Positions 22,736 through 32,640 of a stretch of DNA of 64,000 bases are shown here, piece after piece. Origin of the DNA: Bactericera cockerelli (taxonomy: Eukaryota > Arthropoda > Insecta > Hemiptera > Triozidae); contig CM044959.1 in NCBI GenBank assembly GCA_024516035.1, positions 14,240,046-14,304,045 on the forward strand, in the 5' to 3' direction. A program made the translations under genes and the position numbers. The notes under the pieces were generated by a model that saw nothing but the letters and a program-made list of their open reading frames with translations, was not told the DNA's origin and did no database searches. Every line of letters starts with the position of its first letter. Position 1 is the first letter of the stretch.

Positions 22736-22955
22736 CAGGTATGTTCTGATATTCATGTACATCTAATACAACTTCTCACTTTTCTGTTTGTACTGATTAA
22801 AATAGAGAGATTAGTTGATGGCATGGATATTCAGAATTAATACCTGCTGATGAGAGCTAATAAGCTCGAAACAGCTGTCCAGGTATCTTCTGATATTCAT
22901 GTACATCTAATTCAACTTCTCACTTTTCTGTTTATACTGATTAATAATTTCTCTT
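22736..22955 (+). mobile_element. Retrozyme/Penelope-type tandem element with hammerhead ribozyme
   Basis: A 144-bp monomer (22736-22879) is followed head to tail by about 75 bases of a second monomer; both begin CAGGTATNTTCTGATATTC. The junction carries a complete hammerhead ribozyme whose predicted cut site is exactly the monomer boundary. Partial tandem dimers with a hammerhead at each junction are the layout of retrozymes and of the terminal repeats of Penelope-like retroelements. It sits in the transporter intron before exon 4, in the same orientation. A second locus with the same dimer arrangement lies at about 52416-52570. Confidence 0.8.
22840..22886 (+). ncRNA. Hammerhead ribozyme (type I, full core)
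   Basis: Stem I is ATACCTG (22840-22846) with CAGGTAT (22880-22886), 7 perfect pairs. The core CTGATGA is at 22847-22853. Stem II is GAGCT/AGCTC (22854-22858, 22863-22867) with loop AATA. The core GAAA is at 22868-22871. Stem III is the minimal form C-AGCT-G (22872-22877), then UC, with predicted cleavage after C22879. All invariant core residues are present in the right order. The very short stem III resembles schistosome and Penelope-type hammerheads, which often work better as dimers. Cleavage activity is inferred, not shown. Confidence 0.88.
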
Positions 22956-22977
22956 TCATCCAACTGATATTCCTCAG

Positions 22978-23128
22978 ATACTGGGACACCCTGTTGCACA
23001 TGCTGAAAGCAAGTCTGGGCACAGGCATTCTGGCCATGCCTAACGCCTTTCAAAACTCCGGCTATCTCATCGGAGTTGTGGGCACTTTACTCATCGGGTT
23101 CCTGTGTACCTACTCCATGCACATGCTG
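22978..23128 (+). CDS. Transporter core exon 4 (helices 1 and 2)
   Basis: Acceptor attcctcag ends at 22977 and donor GTAAGT starts at 23129. It encodes YWDTLLHMLKASLGTGILAM and continues PNAFQNSGYLIGVVGTLLIG and FLCTYSMHML, that is membrane helices 1 and 2. The GTGILAMP signature is the substrate-site helix of the amino acid/auxin permease fold. The exon ends in phase 0. Its last 15 bases and the donor are the seed of a 24-bp minisatellite that runs on into the intron. Confidence 0.97.
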
Positions 23129-23385
23129 GTAAGTAACTCCATGCGGATGCTTTTAAGCAACTTCATACACATGTTGGTAAGTAACTCCATGCACATGCTG
23201 GTAAGTAAGTCCATGCACATGCTGGTAAGTAACTACATGCGGATGCTGGTAACTAACTACATGCGGATGCTGGTAAGTAACTTTAGCTGGGAAGTAAGTC
23301 CATTCACATGCCGGTAAGTAATTTCATGCGCATGCTGGTAAGTAACTCCATGCGCATGCTGGTAAGTAAATCCATGCACATGCAT
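23110..23385 (+). repeat. 24-bp minisatellite copying the exon-4 donor site
   Basis: The unit is tccatgcacatgctg|gtaagtaac, with the exon-4 end, the donor and the first intron bases inside each unit. Donor-like GTAAGT copies stand at 23129 (the real one), 23177, 23201, 23225, 23273, 23294, 23314, 23338 and 23362; GTAACT stands at 23249 and the unit at 23153 is decayed. Units are multiples of three and the frame stays open from exon 4 to a TAA at 23315. Confidence 0.93.
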
Positions 23386-23600
23386 GAAGCCAATTGTCCA
23401 CACTTTTCATTGCGCCACGCACCGTCTTCTTATTAGTCCAGCCTGACTTGCGAAGTTACCATACATCTCTTCAAAATTTAAGGTTCAAGCAGTCTACTTT
23501 AGAGGCTTCAGTCTCTTTCGTAAACGGTTCTAAAGTTATGACTCTGGACTTGTGTGACAGAAGATTGCGTAGTACAGAATACCTCCCTTATGTAAAAAAG

Positions 23601-23633
<33 letters not shown>

Positions 23634-23641
23634 ATTATACT

Positions 23642-23849
23642 AATAACAATCTTTAGTGGAAGGTAACCACCAGGCGAGGTTAATGCTCAAAGCATTTTCT
23701 ACCACCTAACCCTCAGAGTCTTATTATTAAGTGGTCACAAACTCAAATTAATGAGGAAAAATTCATGCACTGGGTGGGATTCGAACCAACGGATCCCTAC
23801 GCTACCTGGATTACCAGACTAGCGCCTTAACAACTTGACTACCAGTGCA
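23642..23849 (-). repeat. SINE family B copy
   Basis: Full-length reverse copy next to a run of about 31 A (23602-23632), 57 bases before the exon-5 acceptor. Confidence 0.9.
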
Positions 23850-23905
23850 CTGTTTTGACCATTTTGTTAATTGACCATTTTTTTTTATTTTTTATTTTTC
23901 GACAG

Positions 23906-24027
23906 GTGAAATGCCACTACGAGCTATGCAGGAGGAAGAAGGTTCCCAGCCTGACTTACCCGGGCATAGCTGAGGCCGCCTTTGAGGAAGGTCCTCAGGC
24001 ACTCAGGTGGCTGTCTCCCATTGGACA
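23906..24027 (+). CDS. Transporter core exon 5 (cytosolic loop)
   Basis: Acceptor tttttcgacag ends at 23905 and donor GTAAGT starts at 24028. It encodes VKCHYELCRRKKVPSLTYPG and then IAEAAFEEGPQALRWLSPIG, the charged cytosolic loop between helices 2 and 3. The final Gln codon is split 2+1 with the next exon, 5 kb downstream. Confidence 0.97.
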
Positions 24028-24096
24028 GTAAGTATTTCTTCTCCAGTGATGACGTCATCGATATTTTTTAAATATACAGGGTGTAACATAATTCCA

Positions 24097-24311
24097 TCTT
24101 AATATATAAATGTCAAAGTCACTGACTGACCACTGACTGATCATCGCTCTACAGCCCAAACCGTAATACCTAGCGAGCTGAAATTTGGTAGGTAGCTTTG
24201 TCTTATAGTCTAGATGTGTAAATTCCCACTACAACACCTGCCATTGGCGAAAAAGGATTTTTTGCTTTGCGGGCCATGCCTCGGCCCGCAAAGCGGGCAA
24301 AAGCCCGCTAG
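24097..24311 (+). mobile_element. Non-autonomous Helitron
   Basis: Starts TCTTAATATATAAATGTCAA after an A and ends in CTAG before a T. A 3' hairpin GCCCGC-AAA-GCGGGC stands just before the end. These are Helitron marks. 215 bases, no ORF; sister copy at 40715. Confidence 0.85.
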
Positions 24312-24347
24312 TTAATAATAATAATAAATAAATACATGTGTTTCTTT

Positions 24348-24625
24348 GTGTTGTTATATCACAATTTCAGTGGGTAGCGCAGAATTATAGGTCTTTTCCC
24401 TATCTTTAATATCCCAATATCTTATTTTTGCCTATAACTCCGCCACTGGTCGCTGCTAACATTAAAGCAGCTACTCATTTTTCCTCACGAGGTATGAGTA
24501 GACCCCAAACACCCAAGTAAAATATCCAGAGCAGAAAATATCCTGCTCCGCTGGGGATCGAACCCAGGTCCCCGTGCGTGCAATGCCTAGCGTGCTAGCT
24601 CACTCGGCCACAGTGACTATACTTT
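24348..24625 (-). repeat. SINE family D copy
   Basis: Reverse copy with cgctggggatcgaacccagg and tcctcacgaggtatgagtag. Confidence 0.88.
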
Positions 24626-24789
24626 TTTTTAATAACAAACATTTTACACTTTCTGTGTTGTGTTGTGTCGGGGTGAAATGTAAAGTTCAAACTTTTAATA
24701 ATAAAAGTGCATCCCTGAAATTCTGAAATTTTATTTTGTTATACAAACGCAATCATGATGCTTATTCACATTTATTATAATAATAATAA

Positions 24790-24960
24790 ATAATAACACT
24801 CTTTGGTGAAAGGTAACCACCAGGTGAGGTTAATGCTCAAAATATTTTCTACCACAAACTCGAGTTATTGAGCAAAAATTCATGCACTGGGTGGGATTCG
24901 AACCAACTGATCCCTACACTACCTGGATTACCAGACTAGTCAACCACTTGACTACCAGTC
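24790..24960 (-). repeat. SINE family B copy, internally deleted
   Basis: Reverse copy; the ccctcagagtcttatt part is missing. Confidence 0.85.
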
Positions 24961-24999
24961 CACTTTACTTATTACCTGTAAATGCCGAATATCTATCAT

Positions 25000-27180
25000 C
25001 AGCGCATTCATAGACAATAGCAGTCTAATTTCATTACCTATCCGTGATGTCACGAATAGATCAGCAACTCGTGACAACTGACTCGGTCACGGGAGTGATA
25101 ACACCGGTAACGCGTCACGGAAGAATGCAGAATATTTGCACGTTTCGAGAAAGAAAATGAGAGAAAGAGACGGAGGGTTGCCAAAAAGAAAGAAAACGAG
25201 AGAATAACTCGAATGTGTACGTACATAATAAATGTACCTACATAAAAATCGAGCTATAAAAAATCCAAGTATTTCTCAGGATAGGTAAATCCTCCTTTCT
25301 ATAGAATATGTACCTACTATACCTTATACTTACCTTAAATTACATGAACAAATAATACAATGCCAATTATGTACACAATACTTCTTCGTGAATGGTAATC
25401 AAAATTTTCAACTTTTATTATCGCTAGAATCAGAGATTTTTTTTTACTGAATTACCTACTTGTATTTACAAAAGTTCTCAACCGATTCTCTTCAAATTTG
25501 TTTTATATGGTAGAATATTATTTTTCCTATATTCTTTCAAAAAAATTGAAATCGGAGCAAAAATATATTTTCTTTGAAAAACAAACACAATACCTACTTC
25601 CGATTTCTAATATAAGAAATTTCCCGGAAGTAAAACTTTACCTGTTGTACCGACTTAGGCAGATACATCTTAGGTAGTATAAATAGGTAGGTAATATTGC
25701 AATTTTTGTTTCAGATCAAGAAGTTTTTTCAAAAAATCATCCTTGGTTGGGATTCAAAGCAGTAGTCAAAATGTAAATAATTTTGAAAATACAGACCCTA
25801 ATTTTTCCAAAAATTGAATTTTCAACTCATTTTCAAAAAAAAACTAACCTATTGCAACATAATCTACATATAGGTGGGTTTATGACTGTTGTTAATTTAG
25901 GGGAAAAAGAATTATAATAGTTTAGAAGTCATCTTCGAGCTTCTTTTGTAACCATGCCTCTATTCATGGTTGTTTCCATTCTTGACTAATGCCGGGAACT
26001 CTACCAGTTTTTTTTATAGGTATCAAGCTCGCCGGGACTGGAGCGCTCGTCAAGTATCACTCGCCAACATTAACACTAAACAGAGTTTATATAATATTTA
26101 CTTCACAATATTTACCATGGCAGTCGAGCAGAAAATTGCAAACTTTATTACCTGAGAAATGATAATTAAATCTTTGAATTAGATGAGAATTAGCTCTCAA
26201 TTAAATCTCCTTACCTGTTCACCTTGGGGAGAATGAGCAATCTTGGTGCGTAAATTTCTGGCTTGATGTACGTACAGACTACAACGAAACTAACCTGGTA
26301 GATATCTATTCTTCGTCAGTAATAACCGAACTGCTACGCTACCAGTCGAGATGGAACGGTGAACAAACCAATCCTTCATAAAACACTGGTGTTAAGCAAC
26401 GTCTTACATGGTGAGGACATGGATTGCTGACCGTCCTATTTATGAATCTGTAGGAGTCGATTGCAATCCAAGGTCTCATTTCAGCCCTAATCATCTATAA
26501 GTATATATAAATGCGAAAGTTTTTTTTTTTTTAATAAAATACTAGACAATTATTGATAGTAAATGTAGAAGAGAAAAAGTATATTTATTTATATACGGCC
26601 GTGTGACGACTACGTCACTTTACTACAAAGTCCGGCTTTCTAAGATATTTTTTTAACAAGATTTTTACAAGATTTCAAGGTGAAAGTGGAACATATTCAT
26701 CAACATTTTTTTTTTTTTAATTTGTTTAGTTAATGGAATAAATGGTTAGTTGAGAATTCGAGTAAGGGCCAAATTATGAAACAGGAAGTTAAGCCAGACA
26801 GGTCCTCGAGTCGTAGTTTCAACCACAGAGCGAATTATATCCCTACTTGAGGGACAGTCTGGCGGAAGAATATAAACAGACTGTACATAGTTTAATTAGG
26901 CATACATAATGTACATGGATCACACTAAGTATGTAGGTAAGTAAGTTCAATAAGTTGGGAATGTTCCATCCAGTATTTTTTTGCGAAATAACATGTGCAA
27001 ACAAAAGGAGGATTATTTTCTATTGTTTTTTATTTTAGTTTTTTTTTTTTTCATTTGTCCAAGTAATGGATATTACTTAGGTTTGGGGTCTGCCTATTGT
27101 TTGCTCAAATAGGACAACTAGGTATTATGCACCCAGCTGAAGTAGCTATACTCATAAAATGACATAATACTGAGGTAACA
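25000..27180. other. Intronic stretch without a gene
   Basis: No coding signal. 25440-25640 is a dispersed repeat with gaaatcggagcaaaaatata and cgatttctaatataagaaat (also near 9265). 26755-26890 is half of a TTAA-type MITE related to 28652-28907. Confidence 0.5.
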
Positions 27181-27519
27181 CTCTTGTCTGAATATCATAG
27201 CAATATACAACAACAATGTACTAATGAACTCTGCACTTGCTTCAATACAGACAATGTGATGGATTTTTTTTGGCAATTCAGAAAAAACTTGATTTCTTTC
27301 GCAATTTTGTTTCCGAGTATGTTACACAAGTTTATTTGCAGGTTGAGTGGTCTAAAGTCTGGCAATCAGGTTAGTGCAGGGATTTGGGAGTTCAAACCTC
27401 AGCCATTGTGTTTAATTTTCATCTCTGATACCCCTAGTCTCTACATATTTATTATTATTATTATACAATGCTTTATTAGGAAATGGACATTATGTACATA
27501 CAAATAATTAATTTAACAG

Positions 27520-27810
27520 TGAAAAAAAAATGGAAACAATATATACTATGAAAATGAAAAAGAATAGAAAAATATATAAAAACATAAGTCCTAACTAAAG
27601 GGCGGGGTTATTGCCTATGGCAATCTCTTCCACCCAACCCTTTATGAGGATGATAGTTTTGATAATATTATTTTTTTTTTTTTAAGTGGGGTTTAACGTC
27701 GCTTTCAACTGCCATGGTCATATCACGACGGGGGTTTTACCCTCCATTCGCAGGAAACTCACAAACCTGCTACTCACATTGACCTCACCCAGCCTGAGTG
27801 GGGCCGGGAA
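27520..27810. repeat. Family K tail followed by family F fragment
   Basis: K: gggcggggttattgcctatg and gcaatctcttccacccaacc (to 27640). F: tttaacgtcgctttcaactg and ccattcgcaggaaactcaca (27690-27805). Confidence 0.8.
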
Positions 27811-28651
27811 TTTGATAATATTATTAGATTAAGTACCAAATACTAATACTCTTCTCTACACTCTCTGCGTGGTCACAGGGTCACCGTTTGGGGCTGCACC
27901 CGAGTTGCAGCCCGAGGCATGGCCTTATATTTATTCTTCCTAACCCTACTCTACACAATGAGGCATTGCCGTACTTCGTTTCGGGCCTGATTTCTGCGCC
28001 ACCGATTATTTGGTTATCAAGCTTTTATTTTTCTTTTTCAAATATTGTTCCACACTCGGCATTAGGGCTATACAGACCGTACAGATACACATAGATTCAG
28101 TTTATATAGGTATCCACAAAATTAGCTCATAATGTATTTAGTTCAAAGACAAAAAGTATTAGTGAATTTTGCATTTGCCAGAATTCTAATTCGCGAGGAA
28201 GCTACCTGACACCCCACGTGTGCGGAGAGTGATGTAAGATATAATAAAGCATGTAAAATCATTGTAATGAGAGTCTAGCTTAGTGTTTTTGGCAGCGCAC
28301 TTCGCTATGTCTTTAGATGTCAATTTTATGCTTGAAAATTATAGAGTAGGTACATACATACTATATATGACAGATAAGTATCCATTTATGTAGTTTTTTT
28401 TTTATGTTTTTTTTTATACCAAAAAGGTTTTAAGTTGTCTTAATTATATTCAATAATAGATGTCACAAGGGTTTCATCCGATATCAGGAGCTCGAATGTT
28501 TAGGCAGCGGACGTACAACCTGGAAGTTGGGGGTTCGAGTCTTAACCATGGTAAATTTCAGAGAGGCTGGTTCAGAGAGTAATAATTGTGATTTGAACGA
28601 AAACATTCATTATTTTTACTGAAGTATCGCTGAATTGCTCAGAGATTTTAA

Positions 28652-28907
28652 GGGCCTATTTATGAAATAGGATTAGTTAATCTTAGCTGGACACCATTCC
28701 TTAAATTTCACCTTGACAACAACTGTAGAGGCCATATCTACGCCGGGCTTTGTAGATGTACATATTATTATCTCTGTGGCAGAATGGAGCTATAGCCAGT
28801 CCTCGTGGCGGAAAATCTTGTTTTGAAATACCTATCGTTCAGCTGATAAGTTCTAAGGGGATTAAGGGCCGGCTTACATTTACTAATCCTGTTTCATAAT
28901 ACGGCCC
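28652..28907. mobile_element. TTAA-flanked MITE
   Basis: Ends GGGCC/GGCCC within TTAA target duplications (28648-28651, 28908-28911). The inverted ends match over about 35 bases (tatgaaataggattagt against tatgaaacaggattagt). 256 bases, no ORF. TTAA insertion fits piggyBac- or Kolobok-type mobilisation. Confidence 0.8.
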
Positions 28908-29030
28908 TTAATGTTATCAAAACCAAGAGTAGCGGCCGTTTTGCGGAAAATGCTATAAAAAACTGTTTTTGAACAACTAATCTATACCTAGGTAATTAAA
29001 AGAACCATTTATTCTGTTTTTGTTTTGCAG

Positions 29031-29115
29031 GCCCCTGTGTAACGCATTCCTAATCATGTACCAAATAGGTACGAGCTGTATATACGTTGTATTCATTTCT
29101 AGTAATATCAAAGCT
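29031..29115 (+). CDS. Transporter core exon 6 (helix 3)
   Basis: Acceptor ttttgcag ends at 29030 and donor GTAAGT starts at 29116. It reads PLCNAFLIMYQIGTSCIYVV and FISSNIKA, membrane helix 3. One base completes the split Gln codon and the exon ends in phase 0. The Met at 29056 is internal and not a start. Confidence 0.96.
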
Positions 29116-29387
29116 GTAAGTATGTGCCAATGTTTTATTAGTATCTATTATTTATTTTTTTCTTCTGACAATTTATTTATCATCAAGACGTTTTTTTCTC
29201 TATTCGCTAATTAGCTGTCTCAGGAACTCACATACATTAACTTCGGTGAGCCTAAGTGAGGCCTGGATTACCAGCAAAAACCAACGTTGGCATTAAAAAT
29301 AGTATGTAACTTTGTTATCATATTTGTGTTTATCATAATCGTTATATTGATTACATAATAACAATAATAATAGAAATATCACCTTAT

Positions 29388-29500
29388 TTATACTGCCCGA
29401 TTAAGACTATTAAAGTCCCATTATTCCAGCAGTAAGCCTAAGAAGTAATATTATTGGTAAAAATCCCAAATGGGAGGATGACTTGTCATGTCCCGCTTGA
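29388..29500 (-). repeat. SINE family C tail fragment
   Basis: Reverse of the tail: atactgcccgattaagacta, ccagcagtaagcctaagaag and gacttgtcatgtcccg. Confidence 0.75.
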
Positions 29501-29611
29501 TTTCGAAATTTTCCTCGCGAGGTTTGAAAGAACTTCTGATTACAGTCGAATCTGGATATAAGAGATCTCAAGGGACCGGAATTTATTTCTCCTATATTCA
29601 ATTTTAAGGGT

Positions 29612-29775
29612 TGGGTGGAAGAGATTGCCACAGGCAATAACCCCGCCCTTTAGGTAGGACATTTCTCTCTTTTTTCCTTCTTGTATATTTGTTTAATCTT
29701 TTTGTTTTTCTTTATATTTCATTGTGTTCTACTGTATATTATATTTTTTGTTCTACCTAATAAAGCTTTAAAAAA
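29612..29775. repeat. Dispersed family K tail, reversed
   Basis: Begins gggtgggtggaagagattgc-like and contains ggcaataaccccgcccttta, ending aataaagctttaaaaa. The gtggcaatctcttccaccca piece fused to the exon-7 copies comes from this family. Confidence 0.75.
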
Positions 29776-29823
29776 AATTCTTTATTGAACCTAGAAATTG
29801 TTCTTTTACATCGAGATGTTCAA

Positions 29824-30070
29824 CAGGCGCGGCTGGTGCTAAGGAGCTGCGGAACTGCAGCACCCTCAGACGGAAAAGAAAAAGAGAGGTTTTTTTTCAA
29901 ATCCTTAATTATACACAATGAAAAACATACTAATTAATACATAATTAGTATGATAGGCATTGTAAACAAACTCAAACTCTTTAGATACTGAAAGAGCGCC
30001 TCTATAAATCCCTTTTTAGTCCGGTTTATGTGGCTGCACCCCCAAAACATTTTCCCACCGGCCGCGCGTG
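29824..30070. mobile_element. Small hAT-type element, 8-bp duplication
   Basis: Flanked by ATGTTCAA (29816-29823 and 30071-30078). Ends CAGGCGCGGCTGG and CCGGCCGCGCGTG are imperfect inverted repeats. 247 bases, no ORF. 8-bp duplication with CA(G) ends fits hAT. Confidence 0.75.
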
Positions 30071-30122
30071 ATGTTCAACTATATGTATTCCAGGTATGTG
30101 ATATGTACTATATGTATTCCAG

Positions 30123-30240
30123 GTGTGTGATATGTACCTGGGGGAGCAACACGTCCGGGTGTACATGCTCTACATCTTCCTCCCTCTGGTCCTCATCTGC
30201 TGGCTGTGGCAATCTCTTCCACCCAACCCTTATGTATTCT
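30123..30240 (+). pseudogene. Partial exon-7 copy A fused to a repeat fragment
   Basis: The first 81 bases of exon 7 (30123-30203) are preceded by an intact acceptor and end at the bases coding ICW. They then switch to ctgtggcaatctcttccacc, a fragment of a dispersed LINE-like tail. No donor follows. It encodes LYIFLP where the real exon has LYIFVP. Confidence 0.9.
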
Positions 30241-30510
30241 ATATGTATTCCAGGTGTGTGATATGTACTATATGTATTCCAGGTGTGTGATATGTACTAT
30301 ATGTATTGTATTCCAGGTGTGTGATATGTACTATAATTATGTATTCCAGGTGTGTGATATGTACTATAATTATGTATTCCAGGTGTGTGATATGTACTAT
30401 AATTATGTATTCCAGGTGTGTGATATGTACTATAATTATGTATTCCAGGTGTGTGATATGTACTATAATTATGTATTCCAGGTGTGTGATATGTACTATA
30501 TGTATTCCAG

Positions 30511-30640
30511 GTGTGTGATATGTACCTGGGAGAGCAACACGTCCGGGTGTACATGCTCTACATTGCTCTACATCTTCCTCCCTCTGGTCCTCATCTGCTG
30601 GCTGTGGCAATCTCTTCCACCCAACCCTTATGTATTCTAT
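30511..30640 (+). pseudogene. Partial exon-7 copy B fused to a repeat fragment
   Basis: The same fragment as copy A (30511-30601) with the same repeat junction. It has a 10-base internal duplication (attgctctac), which shifts the frame. The acceptor is intact and no donor follows. Confidence 0.9.
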
Positions 30641-30833
30641 ACCTATGTTTTTTGGTCCTCTTTTGGTCTTTTGGTCCTCTTTTGGACCTTTTGGTCGGAT
30701 GCTCCTCAATTGTTCTTTTACATCGAGATATCTCTTGTAACCTGTAATCTTATATCTATGTTCAACTATATGTATTCCAGGTGTGTGATATGTAAAGTAT
30801 AATATACTATAATATACATATTATGTATTCCAG

Positions 30834-30950
30834 GTGTGTGATATGTACCTGGGGGAGCAACACGTCCGTGTGTACATGCTCTACATCTTCGTCCCTCTGG
30901 TCCTCATCTGCTGGCTGTGGCAATCTCTTCCACCCAACCCTTATGTATTC
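30834..30950 (+). pseudogene. Partial exon-7 copy C fused to a repeat fragment
   Basis: Exon-7 start (30834-30914), encoding LYIFVP as in the real exon, then the same repeat fragment. This copy is closest to the real exon, which starts 184 bases downstream, so it is probably the youngest duplication. Confidence 0.9.
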
Positions 30951-31017
30951 TATACTTATTCCAGGTGTGTGATATGTAAAGTATAATATACTATAATATA
31001 CATATTATGTATTCCAG

Positions 31018-31290
31018 GTGTGTGATATGTACCTGGGGGAGCAACACGTTCGCGTGTACATGCTCTACATCTTCGTCCCTTTGGTCCTCATCTGCTGGGT
31101 GAGGAACCTCAAGCTCTTGGCTCCCTTCTCCACCGTGGCCAACATCGCCACCGTGATAAGCTTCGGCATCACCTTCTACTATGTGTTCTCCGATGTGCCG
31201 TCCATGAGTGAGCGACGCGCTGTCGGCGAGTTCCACGGACTGCCGCTCTTCTTCGGCACGGTGCTGTTTGCCATGGAGGCGATAGGGGTG
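31018..31290 (+). CDS. Transporter core exon 7 (helices 4 to 6)
   Basis: Acceptor gtattccag ends at 31017 and donor GTGAGT starts at 31291. It is 91 codons: VCDMYLGEQHVRVYMLYIFV opens helix 4, TVANIATVISFGITFYYVF is helix 5, and LPLFFGTVLFAMEAIGV is helix 6. This is the only complete copy of the exon. Three partial copies of its first about 81 bases lie within 900 bases upstream, each with the same acceptor but no usable donor. Phase 0 at both ends. Confidence 0.96.
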
Positions 31291-31330
31291 GTGAGTTTGA
31301 GTAGAATTTGGGTTAACCCTTTCAATCCTC

Positions 31331-31666
31331 ATGGGATTATACGTCCCAGAGATAGCTGTTCAAGTGGGATTATATTATGTCCCAGAGATAGCTTTTCCTG
31401 TTCAAGTGGGATTATACGTCCCAGAGATAGCTTTTCCTGTTCAAGTGGGATTATATTATGTCCCAGAGATAGCTTTTCCTGTTCAAGTGGGATTATACGT
31501 CCCAGAGATAGCTTTTCCTGTTCAAGTGGGATTATAATGTCCCAGAGATAGCTTTTCCTGTTCAAGTGGGATTATAATGTCCCAGAGATAGCTTTTCCTG
31601 TTCAAGTGGGATTATAATGTCCCAGAGATAGCTTTTCCTGTTCAAGTGGGATTATTATATGTCCCA
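31331..31666 (+). repeat. 39-42-bp minisatellite after the exon-7 donor
   Basis: About 8.5 units of gggattatacgtcccagaga followed by tagcttttcctgttcaagt, in 39-, 40- and 42-base variants that alternate before becoming uniform. It starts 40 bases after the exon-7 donor. ORFs on both strands here are shadows of the repeat. Confidence 0.95.
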
Positions 31667-31777
31667 AAACTACTAACAGAATACCGGTCTCATTGTTATT
31701 TGATCACGTATCTTGTTTTCTGTCATGTGACCAAGTTTCATGTTAAATCGCTTCCAACTGTATGGTCCTATCATAAG

Positions 31778-31998
31778 TACACTGGTAGTCAAATGGTTAA
31801 CGCGCTAGTCTGCGTAGTCCAGGTAGCGTAGGGATCTGTTGGTTCGAATCCCACCCAGTGCATGAATTTTTCCTCATTAATTTGAGTTTGTGACCACATG
31901 AATCACATGATAATGCGACTCTGAGGGTTAGGTGGTAGAAAATGCTTGGAGCATTAAAATCGCCTGGTGGTTTCCTTCCAATAAAGAGTGTTATCATT
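31778..31998 (+). repeat. SINE family B copy
   Basis: Forward, full length: cactggtagtcaaatggtta, gttcgaatcccacccagtgc, ctctgagggttaggtggtag, ending attattatta. Confidence 0.9.
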
Positions 31999-32640
31999 AT
32001 TATTATATCACGACGGCGGTTTTACCCTCTATTTACTGGAAACTCATACACCAGCTAGGTACTCAAATTGTAGTTGCATTTGAGGTCTAGAAAGCACTTA
32101 AAAATGGACTAGCTACAGTAGCTACCAAATTTTGTGCGTTAAGCGGTGCAGCCAGCTTGACAATGGGAAATGTATACCTAGTTAAGTGGGAATGGGGTGT
32201 CAGGACTATCAGGCCGCTGCTACGATAAGATTACCACTTACCGCTGACGCTCACCGCACCACTCTACATGAATAGTTGGATATTATGGCAACATCGCGCC
32301 AAAACTTTGATTAGCGTTTTAGCGCGATGGTTATAGACAAACCGCGCCCTTTAGGACATGATATAATTATGAGTGTATATACTTGTCTATTTTTTTCCTT
32401 TTTATTGTTTATATTGTTTCCTTTTTTGCCATTCTTCGTAGGTAATCATTATTTGTACTGTACATGCTCGTATGTCTTATTATCTAATAAATAATTTAAT
32501 ATTAATAAAAGTAAGTAGGCCAACACGAGCGAAACGGAAGCTATTCCTTTTTGTATCGTCTCTAAGAATCGAACTCGGAACCTTCCGCATAGCAAGCAAG
32601 TTCTCACCACTGAGCTAATCGTGTGCCCTTTCACTTCCAG

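Larger units (their letters stand above)
30087..31017 (+). repeat. Array multiplying the exon-7 acceptor
   Basis: Fourteen copies of tattccag|gtgtgtgatatgta (the first reads gtatgt) precede the true exon-7 acceptor at 31017. Between 30304 and 30510 they form a run of about 33-bp units joined by tataattatg. Three copies extend into longer exon fragments. The array also holds a tandem of ttttggtcc near 30650-30700 and a copy of the sequence beside the small hAT-like element. Confidence 0.92.

Noticed and set aside
24998..25030. Second hammerhead-like core (CTGATGA on the minus strand)
   Set aside because: No GAAA partner, stem II or stem I could be formed. Other CTGATGA sites (1156, 6838, 52250, 55560) failed in the same way.
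30206..30802. 198-aa plus ORF and 156-aa minus ORF with YVFQVCDMYYN-type repeats
   Set aside because: They are read-through of the exon-7 acceptor array; the real exon begins at 31018.
31331..31666. Regular repeats resembling a CRISPR array
   Set aside because: Insect genome, no unique spacers between repeats; a plain minisatellite. The same applies to 7640-7863 and 62887-63355.
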